DNA of 60,000 nt from the NCBI GenBank assembly GCA_014529385.2, contig CM043966.1, forward strand, positions 93,819,087-93,879,086. Reading direction: 5' to 3'. Both the position numbers and the translations under genes were made by a program. Source of the DNA: Adiantum capillus-veneris. Its lineage: Eukaryota; Streptophyta; Polypodiopsida; Polypodiales; Pteridaceae. The notes under the pieces are model-generated. The model was not told the origin of the DNA, did not search any database, and saw only the letters and a list, made by a program, of their open reading frames with translations. Positions 58,028 to 60,000 of the stretch are shown here, one piece after another (position 1 is the first letter of the stretch; each line of letters starts with the position of its first letter).

Positions 58028-59631
58028 GGAGAGGCTCTCCATGCTTATAACAAACTGCTCATACAGGTGACCAAGGGTGGTCATATAACTGCAAGCAAAA
58101 ATTGTCTTGAAAGCTTGCCAAGTCCTTGGAGGAGCATGTGATTGTGTCGCGATTGAACTCCACCACTACATGGTATTATCTTTAAGAAATCCCGCATCTC
58201 GAGAAACCCAATTCTTTTTGTATAATTGCCCAAAGCATAGATGTTGTCGAATTGTTGTATTGTAAAAACTATAAGGCTTTCTTTCGATCTTTCACTCCAA
58301 AAAAAGTGAAAATTTTTATTGTCGTCTCGCCATCCTTGAAATCCTTTGGCTGGGTAGGTGCATACCCTGGATATGGATAATAAGGATATCCATACGACCT
58401 CCTATTATCGTACCCAGGTGGCGGTGGTTGTAGGGGAGGTGAAGGCAACTTCGGTGGCAGAGGCGGGTGCACTCCATCAAGGTCAGATGGCGCTTTCTGG
58501 TGCCGAAGGAGGGCGTACCACCTAGGGCATTCAAGGAGGTAACATATAGTTCAGAAACCGTTGAAAACTTTGCAACATCGAGAGATTTTGCTAAGGATGC
58601 CACAAAAGTATGTCGCGAAGCTCATCGAGAAGAAACTACATGTACTCTGCCAAATCCATGAATGCCATCATACTCTGTCTGTTCTTTGTAGAATCGGTAT
58701 GCTTTTAGAAAGCACACAACTGGAACTCTGATACCACAGTAACGTGAGGGCACCACGTGCCAATGAAACAGAACAGACAGAACTAACTTTAAATACTTCA
58801 ATGAAAACTAAACTAAAAGAGATGTACTACACGCGAGTCATATAGTGGCGGAGTTCCACCCCGAGAGAGCACTCACCCCAAACCCTGGCACCCCTTGCAG
58901 TATTTCTTTATATTGCTTCAACTTTAGTACACAAGAGGTGGCTCGGCTCAGCTCTTGCTCCCGCAAAGATGCCAAAGAAGAGAGCTCACCCTCGTATTTA
59001 AAGGCACTAGATCCAACAGCAGTTGAAACTCTTAACGCTCTCAAGCAGCCAGTGCGTTTTGCGAGAATCTGTAGTGCCACATCAGCAGCCTGTCAATGGA
59101 AAAAACGACACTTTCATTGAGGTCGCATTTTCAATCTACAGTCACTAAACCTCAGATCTCAGAATATTAAAGCAATGTCTCTGTATTCCTATGTCCTTTG
59201 TGCTCTGTATCCCCCATGTCCTTTGGAAAAATCACAAAAGTTTAGAACGTTGTATCCTCTACGTCCTTTGAGGAATGCCAAAGCCATAGAGCATTTCAGC
59301 GCTTTAGACATAACAGAAATAAACATAAAGCTAAAGGACATACCTTGTTCAAAAGAAAATTTGGAAAAACTTGTGTATTCGTTAGATAAAGTCCACAGCA
59401 AGGGCAATTCTTCTTATTGTTGAGATGAGTCATGATGCACATATAGCAAAAGCTATGTCCACAAGCTGTAGAAAAAGCATCCTTCATGGTTTGGAAGCAT
59501 ATTGGGCAGAGGATATCCTTATCAAGATCACGTTTTGACTGCCCTGTATCCGTATCATCTGAACGTGCCAGTTCACCTTTCCGACCTGTTACTGAAGGAA
59601 CCTGAACACCAACTGAACCTTCCTGGTCCAT
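23539..59631 (-). CDS. COP1: COP1-type RING/WD40 E3 ubiquitin ligase, 13 exons
   Basis: The joined exons give 2037 nt, 678 residues plus stop; Arabidopsis COP1 has 675. Exons: 59344-59631, 49003-49080, 48737-48892, 48278-48655, 47732-47904, 47571-47636, 25673-25751, 25452-25607, 25270-25368, 24764-24868, 24045-24224, 23861-23971, 23539-23706. All introns are GT-AG and phases agree. RING: C42, C45, C57, H59, C62, C65, C76, C79. Coiled coil: about 123-215. Basic bipartite signal: KKKR 293-296 and KRRR 311-314. WD40 propeller: about 370-678, with [14 protein letters not shown] and [11 protein letters not shown]. By family knowledge COP1 works with SPA proteins and CUL4-DDB1 in the nucleus, ubiquitinating light-signalling factors such as HY5 for degradation in darkness. 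The ATG at 59631 follows an in-frame stop and sits in CCACCATGG. Introns 1 and 6 (10.3 and 21.8 kb) are packed with retroelements. I see no inactivating change. Confidence 0.97.
23765..23842. repeat. Compound (TG)n(AG)n microsatellite filling COP1 intron 12
   Basis: About 78 bp of the 154-bp intron 12 (23707-23860) is this repeat. On the gene strand it is (CT)n then (CA)n, beginning about 18 nt after the GTAAGC donor. Confidence 0.93.
23861..23971 (-). CDS. COP1: COP1 exon 12 (residues 587-623)
   Basis: 37 codons with the highly conserved [19 protein letters not shown] and [13 protein letters not shown]. Donor GTAAGC, acceptor CAG, phase 0 at both ends. Confidence 0.97.
24045..24224 (-). CDS. 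COP1: COP1 exon 11 (residues 527-586)
   Basis: 60 codons: [28 protein letters not shown] and [14 protein letters not shown], two WD40 blades. Donor GTATGT, phase 0. Confidence 0.97.
24764..24868 (-). CDS. COP1: COP1 exon 10 (residues 492-526)
   Basis: 35 codons: [20 protein letters not shown] then [15 protein letters not shown]. Donor GTAAGA, acceptor GCAG, phase 0. Confidence 0.97.
25270..25368 (-). CDS. COP1: COP1 exon 9 (residues 459-491)
   Basis: 33 codons: [20 protein letters not shown] then [10 protein letters not shown]. Donor GTTGCA is weak, acceptor CCAG, phase 0. Confidence 0.96.
25452..25607 (-). CDS. COP1: COP1 exon 8 (residues 407-458)
   Basis: 52 codons: [38 protein letters not shown] and [10 protein letters not shown]. 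Donor GTAAAA, acceptor GCAG, phase 0. Confidence 0.97.
25673..25751 (-). CDS. COP1: COP1 exon 7 (residues 380-406)
   Basis: 79 nt: the first base completes the Ser codon split with exon 6, then [20 protein letters not shown] and IFEFST. Donor GTCTGT is atypical at positions 3-4, but phase and homology support it. Confidence 0.93.
26214..26266. repeat. (CT)n microsatellite
   Basis: About 26 CT units at the left edge of a degraded LTR. Confidence 0.93.
26267..27001 (-). repeat. Degraded LTR (family A), minus orientation
   Basis: It starts TGTCACAAACTG at 27001 and carries the family landmarks: AAACCCTAAGAAGAAG, a TATA-like TTTAAATATG near 26536-26546, and a GACAGACAGAG end. The same family appears at 36829-37705 (minus), 49954-51360 (plus) and 58738-59096 (minus). 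Expansions of 'aggcccctcg' blocks near 26750-26940 make this copy longer. Confidence 0.65.
27002..27770 (+). repeat. Retroelement LTR end and leader, related to 51400-52000
   Basis: 27109-27490 matches 51500-51900 closely (tgcaggttc.ctctcct, then gttgctcttggaggttccac). A degenerate primer-binding-like GGTGTAAGAGC lies near 27313, so this is the LTR/leader junction of a plus-strand element whose coding part is lost. Confidence 0.55.
27771..28172 (+). other. Unassigned piece with an open frame (27765-28169)
   Basis: A 134-codon plus-strand frame is open but matches no family I know. A Cys/His cluster ([12 protein letters not shown]) is not a proper zinc knuckle. Probably retroelement leader or gag debris following 27002-27770. 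Confidence 0.3.
28173..29662 (-). pseudogene. Leader/coiled-coil ORF of an LTR element, interrupted
   Basis: On the minus strand an ATG at 29662 opens [10 protein letters not shown], which resembles [10 protein letters not shown] in the element at 40.7 kb. After a MITE-like insert (about 29174-29628) the frame resumes with an acidic segment, [11 protein letters not shown] and [11 protein letters not shown], then Glu/Arg/Ala-rich coiled coil broken by stops. The 40.7 kb relative has the same order ([31 protein letters not shown]). This is the 5' internal part of a relative of the non-autonomous family. Confidence 0.6.
29174..29628. mobile_element. MITE-like element with GGGAACGG inverted ends
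   Basis: Starts CATAGTTACTCGGAACGGG and ends CCCTGTTACACTGATG. The ends are imperfect inverted repeats, like those of the 167-bp element at 37003-37169. The interior is packed with GAACGG/CCGTTC blocks. Flanking 8-mers (CAAACTTG, CAAAGTAT) match poorly. Confidence 0.5.
29710..29901 (-). repeat. Copia 3' LTR
   Basis: 192 bp, near-identical to 36480-36671. The minus-strand sequence just before it is AAGTGGGAGGT, a typical copia polypurine tract. Confidence 0.93.
29991..30537 (-). pseudogene. Copia pol remnant: RNase H domain
   Basis: An open frame ending at 29991 starts after [14 protein letters not shown] and shows a full copia RNase [69 protein letters not shown] and [11 protein letters not shown]. 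Acidic catalytic positions (SDYAGD, TEAEY, CDSQSA) are retained. Upstream RT, integrase and protease are absent: the frame meets the inserted repeat at about 30537. Confidence 0.93.
30538..32720 (-). repeat. Large direct repeat copy 1 (LTR-like, nested in copia)
   Basis: About 2.18 kb, almost identical to 33117-35517. Read on the minus strand it begins TGTCACGAGGACGTGG at 32720, preceded by a purine tract (AAGAGGGGGGTA), so its left edge looks like a genuine 3' LTR start. It carries AAATACCGAAAGGGGCGCC near 31190-31210, shared with LTR family A. It ends at the junction with copia pol without a CA end. Confidence 0.75.
32721..33116 (-). other. Short segment between the two large repeats, gag-like frame
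   Basis: A minus-strand frame (33102-32878, 74 codons; [20 protein letters not shown] and onward) looks like a retroelement gag fragment but matches no domain I can name. The segment ends in the polypurine tract preceding repeat copy 1. Confidence 0.5.
33117..35517 (-). repeat. Large direct repeat copy 2, with internal 229-bp duplication
   Basis: Matches 30538-32707 with few substitutions. It lacks the TGTCACGAG start and contains an extra tandem copy of a 229-bp block (34663-34891 and 34892-35120). Confidence 0.85.
34663..35120. repeat. 229-bp tandem duplication
   Basis: Two essentially identical 229-bp units. Copy 1 of the large repeat has only one, so the duplication arose after the large repeat was copied. 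Confidence 0.92.
35518..36465 (-). other. Copia internal leader with WD40-like fragment
   Basis: Between the large repeat and the primer site. On the minus strand, near 36330-36260, it reads [20 protein letters not shown], which resembles one WD40 blade (VSAGxDRTLxIW), followed by about 60 codons of no known family up to 36072. It could be a captured host exon or chance. No gag could be recognised. Confidence 0.4.
36466..36477 (-). promoter_or_regulatory. Copia primer-binding site (tRNA-Met)
   Basis: TGGTATTAGAGC on the minus strand, two bases after the LTR. It is one mismatch from the initiator tRNA-Met complement TGGTATCAGAGC. Confidence 0.85.
36480..36671 (-). repeat. Copia 5' LTR
   Basis: 192 bp, TG to CA, followed on the plus strand by the CTTGA target duplication. 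Confidence 0.93.
36677..36828 (-). other. Continuation of the LTR-element leader split by copia
   Basis: This stretch (ending cacatcacgttgattgg) matches 40880-40950 in the non-autonomous element, so it belongs with 28173-29709 as one older element broken by the copia insertion. Confidence 0.65.
36829..37705 (-). repeat. LTR (family A), minus orientation, with MITE inside
   Basis: Begins TGTCACAAATTG at 37705 and ends CTTGTGACA at 36829 on the minus strand. It includes a (CA)n on the gene strand (37525-37547), a TATA-like TTTAAATATG near 37260-37269 and a CACGTGGTGCCC end. A purine tract (AAGAAGGGAGGA) precedes its start, so it is a 3' LTR. Without the MITE it would be about 700 bp. Confidence 0.82.
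37003..37169. mobile_element. 167-bp hAT-like MITE with 8-bp target duplication
   Basis: Flanked by ATTTCTTT at 36995-37002 and 37170-37177. The ends are imperfect inverted repeats (CATGGTTATAGGGAATGG and CCCGGTAACTATG). Other LTR-A copies read straight through GTATTTCTTTATATT, giving an empty site. An 8-bp duplication is the hallmark of the hAT superfamily. Confidence 0.85.
37706..38007 (-). other. Internal piece of the LTR-A element with 71-bp tandem duplication
   Basis: From the polypurine tract to the insertion point of the next element. Two copies of a block of about 71 bp (near 37810-37880 and 37881-37950; ccaataagga/cc..tca.ga.cggaactcttga) lie in it. No domain is recognised. Confidence 0.6.
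38008..39261 (-). repeat. 3' LTR of the non-autonomous element
   Basis: 1254 bp, close to 41175-42423. The outer end is TA instead of TG because of one substitution (position 38009). Confidence 0.92.
39645..40364 (-). CDS. Non-autonomous element ORF: HDD repeats plus conserved domain of unknown function
   Basis: 239 codons open on the minus strand. The first 85 or so are a tandem array of acidic HDDL/NDND and HDDLHDQ(E/G)VISH units. The rest contains a conserved region ([58 protein letters not shown]). The plus-strand relative at 54774-55229 keeps the same region, so it is a shared domain and not noise. I recognise no family; gag-like packaging or DNA binding is conceivable only by position. 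The reading continues past a stop near 39645 with more similarity ([20 protein letters not shown]). Confidence 0.7.
   Translation of the reverse strand: MHDDLNDNDLHDDLNDNDMHDDLDVNDEHDDLHDQEVISHEHDDLHDQGVISHKHDDLHEDDVIVHKDDVLVDAFSSEANLVADSINHEGSILALEPRSKASLQEEPVLALKPRSKEPLYEVLCVRMISQHALYECFIRDRFLYFCQRLYVIPFTRHDILYVEHVSLMNEDECMRIVHEKLKSMHSRKSHSMSLPWHDTIMERAHESMSTKHGHFRCELPKLITLDQKRKIQSHCLRVW
40382..40759 (-). CDS. Non-autonomous element upstream frame: MVITRSG start and coiled coil
   Basis: A minus-strand frame with an internal [11 protein letters not shown] start (near 40732), a start motif common in plant Ty3-type elements. It then has a Pro/Ser-rich stretch and a charged heptad-like array ([20 protein letters not shown]). 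It overlaps the end of the HDD frame in another phase, so one of the two may be frame-shifted from an original single ORF. A relative lies at 28173-29662. Confidence 0.55.
41162..41173 (-). promoter_or_regulatory. Primer-binding site (initiator tRNA-Met)
   Basis: Exact TGGTATCAGAGC on the minus strand, one base after the 5' LTR. Confidence 0.9.
41175..42423 (-). repeat. 5' LTR of the non-autonomous element
   Basis: 1249 bp. Read on the minus strand it begins TGTCACGTGACACATCC and ends CTGCACCTAACA. Confidence 0.93.
42478..42498. repeat. Poly-C tract (21 nt)
   Basis: 21 consecutive C residues leading into the degenerate tandem repeats. Confidence 0.9.
42499..42860. repeat. Degenerate tandem repeats (CGCAAATAACC...CCATGAG)
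   Basis: At least five units of variable length (about 50-130 bp spacing; near 42499, 42557, 42687, 42737 and 42802) share CCCGCAAATA(A)C, then GGTYCGGGCCATGAG. Function unknown. Confidence 0.7.
42861..43269. other. Retroelement spacer
   Basis: A CAA-rich stretch with no recognised domain, between the short repeats and the triplicated leader. Confidence 0.4.
43270..44828 (-). repeat. Triplicated retroelement leader (about 550-bp units)
   Basis: Three head-to-tail units (43270-43808, 43809-44362, 44363-44828). Units 1 and 2 include, on the minus strand, the last 40 or so bases of LTR family A (GGCACGTGGTGCC, CTTGTGACA), the tRNA-Met primer site (TGGTATCAGAGC at 43754-43765; TGGTATTAGAGC at 44300-44311) and a leader that keeps reading SYKRAD(R/K)[10 protein letters not shown] then LATR and [10 protein letters not shown]. 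The primer site belongs once per element, so this is a true tandem amplification. Confidence 0.85.
44829..45099. other. Retroelement debris with 60-bp near-duplicate
   Basis: 'attctaaatgaatta.tgga..ttaagtgag' occurs twice (near 44904 and 44967). No gene. Confidence 0.45.
45100..45420 (+). repeat. Repeat family C, copy 1
   Basis: Matches 52485-52780 (ggatgggtgac, gcgtcacaaggtgggtgacgg, ttgaatgaagatgggttca). Probably a retroelement internal relic. Confidence 0.65.
45421..46055. other. No supported gene
   Basis: Pyrimidine-rich stretch near 45600-45670. A minus-strand open frame at 45982-45716 has hydrophobic segments but no family resemblance. Confidence 0.4.
46056..46856 (+). repeat. Repeat family D: LTR-like sequence ending before a primer-like site
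   Basis: 46070-46310 matches 56705-56955. 46690-46800 matches the complement of 57425-57550. The end TTTGTGACA at 46849-46857, followed by GGTGGTATGCGATATG, resembles an LTR end plus a mutated tRNA-Met primer site. At 46074 it holds the unbroken sequence that is split by the element at 52814-56700. Confidence 0.55.
46857..47223 (+). other. Open frame downstream of family D LTR
   Basis: The frame is open from 46648 to 47223, but its first part lies in LTR-like DNA. The rest ([20 protein letters not shown] and onward) matches nothing I know. Probably retroelement leader. Confidence 0.35.
47224..47543. other. No supported feature
   Basis: Intronic sequence between the retroelement debris and COP1 exon 6. 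Confidence 0.4.
47544..47570. repeat. (GA)n microsatellite forming the splice donor of COP1 intron 6
   Basis: On the gene strand exon 6 ends CCAG and the intron begins GTCTCTCTCTCTC. The repeat therefore occupies donor positions +3 onward. Confidence 0.9.
47571..47636 (-). CDS. COP1: COP1 exon 6 (residues 358-380)
   Basis: 66 nt between split codons: [20 protein letters not shown], matching the RLRVIAE(I/L)RHGD segment that opens the WD40 propeller. Acceptor TTGCAG. Length divisible by three, so skipping it would keep the frame. Confidence 0.94.
47732..47904 (-). CDS. COP1: COP1 exon 5 (residues 301-358)
   Basis: [15 protein letters not shown] (second half of the bipartite nuclear signal), a variable [13 protein letters not shown] linker, and [15 protein letters not shown]. 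Donor GTTGTT is weak. Phase 2 exit. Confidence 0.96.
48278..48655 (-). CDS. COP1: COP1 exon 4 (residues 175-300)
   Basis: 126 codons: end of the coiled coil ([20 protein letters not shown]), [15 protein letters not shown], a variable Ser/Thr-rich linker, and [11 protein letters not shown] with the first half of the nuclear signal. Donor GTATGC. Confidence 0.96.
48737..48892 (-). CDS. COP1: COP1 exon 3 (residues 123-174)
   Basis: 52 codons of coiled coil: [20 protein letters not shown], then [20 protein letters not shown]. By family knowledge this mediates dimerisation and SPA binding. Donor GTAAAT. Confidence 0.97.
49003..49080 (-). CDS. COP1: COP1 exon 2 (residues 97-122)
   Basis: 26 codons: [13 protein letters not shown] then [13 protein letters not shown], linker between RING and coiled coil. 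Acceptor GCAG, donor GTACAT. Confidence 0.95.
49954..50551 (+). repeat. LTR family A, truncated copy, plus orientation
   Basis: Starts TGTCACAGATTGC, with the aaaccctaagag block, a (CA)n run (50162-50199), a TATA-like CCTATAAATATG near 50399-50410 and the gaaaggggtgccacggtttggag end. It abuts the next copy head to tail. Confidence 0.7.
50552..51360 (+). repeat. LTR family A, second copy, plus orientation
   Basis: Starts TGTCACAAACTGC. TATA-like TTTAAATATG at 51012-51021. An R/U5-like block (aaataccgaaaggggcgcc) follows near 51110. A segment of about 112 bp is duplicated near 51156-51249 and 51270-51355. Confidence 0.7.
51361..52195 (+). repeat. Retroelement LTR end and leader, related to 27.0-27.7 kb
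   Basis: 51500-51900 matches 27109-27490. TGGCATCAAAGC near 51711 is a possible mutated tRNA-Met primer site. Confidence 0.5.
52196..52465 (+). pseudogene. Copia-type gag fragment, decayed
   Basis: One frame reads [20 protein letters not shown], then a segment ending with [19 protein letters not shown], stop, IWDHLK. These are the start (GxNYxxW) and the AK(E)xWDxL motif of the copia gag (UBN2-type) domain. Two stops are present (52232-52234 and 52432-52434). The rest of the element is missing. Confidence 0.75.
52485..52780 (+). repeat. Repeat family C, copy 2
   Basis: Matches 45100-45420. Confidence 0.65.
52814..53974 (+). repeat. 5' LTR of the plus-strand non-autonomous element
   Basis: 1161 bp, TG to CA, similar to 55481-56700 and, reversed, to the LTRs of 38008-42423. 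Confidence 0.9.
54556..55229 (+). pseudogene. HDD-repeat and conserved-domain ORF, broken copy
   Basis: 54556-54777 encodes HDD(L)HDQDVISH-type acidic repeats then [13 protein letters not shown] shift near 54770-54777 moves the reading into 54774-55229 ([71 protein letters not shown]). The domain matches 39645-40364 along its whole length with mostly conservative changes. Function unknown. Confidence 0.7.
55481..56700 (+). repeat. 3' LTR of the plus-strand non-autonomous element
   Basis: 1220 bp. It differs from the 5' LTR by many substitutions and indels, including about 60 bp near 55640-55710 present only here. Confidence 0.9.
56706..57080 (+). repeat. Repeat family D, copy 2
   Basis: 56705-56955 matches 46070-46310. 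Confidence 0.6.
57085..57300 (+). pseudogene. Ty3/gypsy integrase core fragment
   Basis: Reads [19 protein letters not shown], then after one frameshift [14 protein letters not shown] and FSSAYHPQ. These are the HGLPxSIVSDRD and STAYHPQ(T)DGQ(TE) signatures. The catalytic Asp of SDRD is now Asn-Lys-Asp, and the Glu block is lost. Confidence 0.75.
57410..57560 (-). repeat. LTR end related to 46690-46856, reversed
   Basis: Complement of the 46.7 kb LTR-like end, finishing in TTTGTGACAG then a disrupted primer-like TGGTGTACCGTGTCAGAGC on the minus strand. Confidence 0.5.
57561..58268. other. Unassigned retroelement debris; GA microsatellite
   Basis: (GA)n at about 57998-58022. A plus-strand frame at 57546-57746 with readable continuation (Lys-rich) suggests gag-type debris without a named domain. 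Confidence 0.4.
58269..58724 (-). pseudogene. Retroelement leader/gag-like fragment downstream of an LTR-A primer site
   Basis: On the minus strand, after the primer site, frames 58603-58316 and 58472-58269 follow; the latter is Pro/Tyr-rich ([20 protein letters not shown]). No motif fixes the family. Confidence 0.4.
58725..58736 (-). promoter_or_regulatory. tRNA-Met-type primer-binding site
   Basis: TGGTATCAGAGT on the minus strand, next to the LTR-A end at 58738. Confidence 0.75.
58738..59096 (-). repeat. LTR family A, 3' part, minus orientation
   Basis: Contains TTTAAATACGAGGG (TATA-like, near 58993-59006), an aaatactgcaaggggtgcc block near 58893-58915 and the GGCACGTGGTGCCCTC end. The U3 start is missing. 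Confidence 0.7.
59344..59631 (-). CDS. COP1: COP1 exon 1 (residues 1-96)
   Basis: 96 codons: an acidic N-terminus, [38 protein letters not shown] and FPNFLLNK. This is the C3HC4 RING that recruits E2. ATG in CCACCATGG, with a stop upstream in frame. Donor GTATGT. Confidence 0.97.
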
Positions 59632-60000
59632 GGTGGGGCCTGTGTAGCTATTCCCGTGTTTGCATTATGTGCCCGATAAGGTAATAGGGTAGGTTCATCT
59701 ACTGAGGGGAGCTGTGGTGGAAAGCTCTAATTGCATCGTTCAATACATGTATGGCATCGATTATTCGTTCATCATCCATAAGCTCCTATTGACTCGCAAA
59801 TCACTTCTTCGGGCAACATCGATAAACGCTGTTATGAGCGCATTGCTGGCCTGTAACCATACAACGAGAAGGGACATGGGCATGCAGATGGAGAGTAGCC
59901 TGCGGGGATGAGCGGCGAGGAAGAACTTGGAATTGGGAGGGTGGATGAACTTGGAATTGGGAAATAAACCCAGATCGACGGCAAGGAAGGGCCCAACTTG
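59632..60000 (-). promoter_or_regulatory. COP1 upstream region (5' UTR/promoter, start unknown)
   Basis: The 369 bp before the COP1 ATG. I see no other gene and no convincing TATA box or light-response element. The transcription start may lie outside the window. Confidence 0.4.

Larger units (their letters stand above)
49081..59343 (-). other. COP1 intron 1, about 10.3 kb, retroelement-filled
   Basis: Donor GTATGT after exon 1, acceptor TGTGCAG before exon 2. It holds LTR-A copies, a copia-like gag relic, a non-autonomous LTR element (plus strand), an integrase relic and a further LTR-A piece. 49081-49953 has nothing I can name. Confidence 0.93.

Noticed and set aside
1-60000. CRISPR arrays, operons, tRNA or rRNA genes
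   Set aside because: The sequence is plant nuclear DNA; no regularly spaced short repeats with unique spacers, and no tRNA or rRNA gene was recognised (only tRNA-complementary primer sites).

Overview
The window is nuclear DNA of a land plant. It has spliced genes with GT-AG introns, plant-lineage LTR retrotransposons primed by initiator tRNA-Met, long GA/CT and CA/TG microsatellites, and one complete, recognisable plant gene: a COP1-type E3 ubiquitin ligase on the minus strand. Very large transposon-filled introns, a Penelope-like element and an animal-style Helitron with an endonuclease domain suggest a large non-seed-plant genome, a fern being my best guess. That taxonomic call is inference and is not settled by the sequence.

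Layout, left to right. (1) 440-9716 is a nearly intact Ty3/gypsy element of the Tat type on the minus strand: 1.56-1.58 kb LTRs, gag-protease, an in-frame UAG, then pol with a second (archaeal-type) RNase H. It split a repeat whose unsplit copy survives at about 10350-10676. (2) 10.7-15.8 kb is a graveyard of unusual transposons: a decayed Penelope-like reverse transcriptase with a hammerhead-ribozyme-like motif downstream, a small inverted-repeat element inside it, a 240-nt hairpin, and a degenerate PIF1 helicase plus endonuclease of Helentron type. (3) 15.8-23.5 kb has no gene I can support, only short repeats and microsatellites. (4) 23539-59631 is COP1: 13 exons, 678 codons plus stop, about 36 kb. 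Exons 7-13 lie at 23.5-25.8 kb, exons 2-6 at 47.6-49.1 kb and exon 1 at 59.3-59.6 kb.

Two COP1 introns account for nearly all of its length. Intron 6 (about 21.8 kb) holds nested LTR elements. One is a copia element with perfect CTTGA target duplications (29710-36671), itself carrying a pair of 2.2-2.4 kb direct repeats. Another is a non-autonomous LTR element with perfect CTCAC duplications (38008-42423). There is also an LTR with a 167-bp MITE inside it, and a triplicated retroelement leader. Intron 1 (about 10.3 kb) holds a copia-like gag fragment, a second member of the same non-autonomous family in the opposite orientation (52814-56700), an integrase relic and more LTR pieces.

The only host gene function visible is COP1: RING and coiled-coil at the N-terminus, a WD40 propeller at the C-terminus, repressing light signalling by ubiquitinating transcription factors. 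Everything else is mobile DNA or its debris, and much of it lies in COP1 introns in the same sense as the gene, where LTR promoters, polyadenylation signals or splice sites could affect its transcript.
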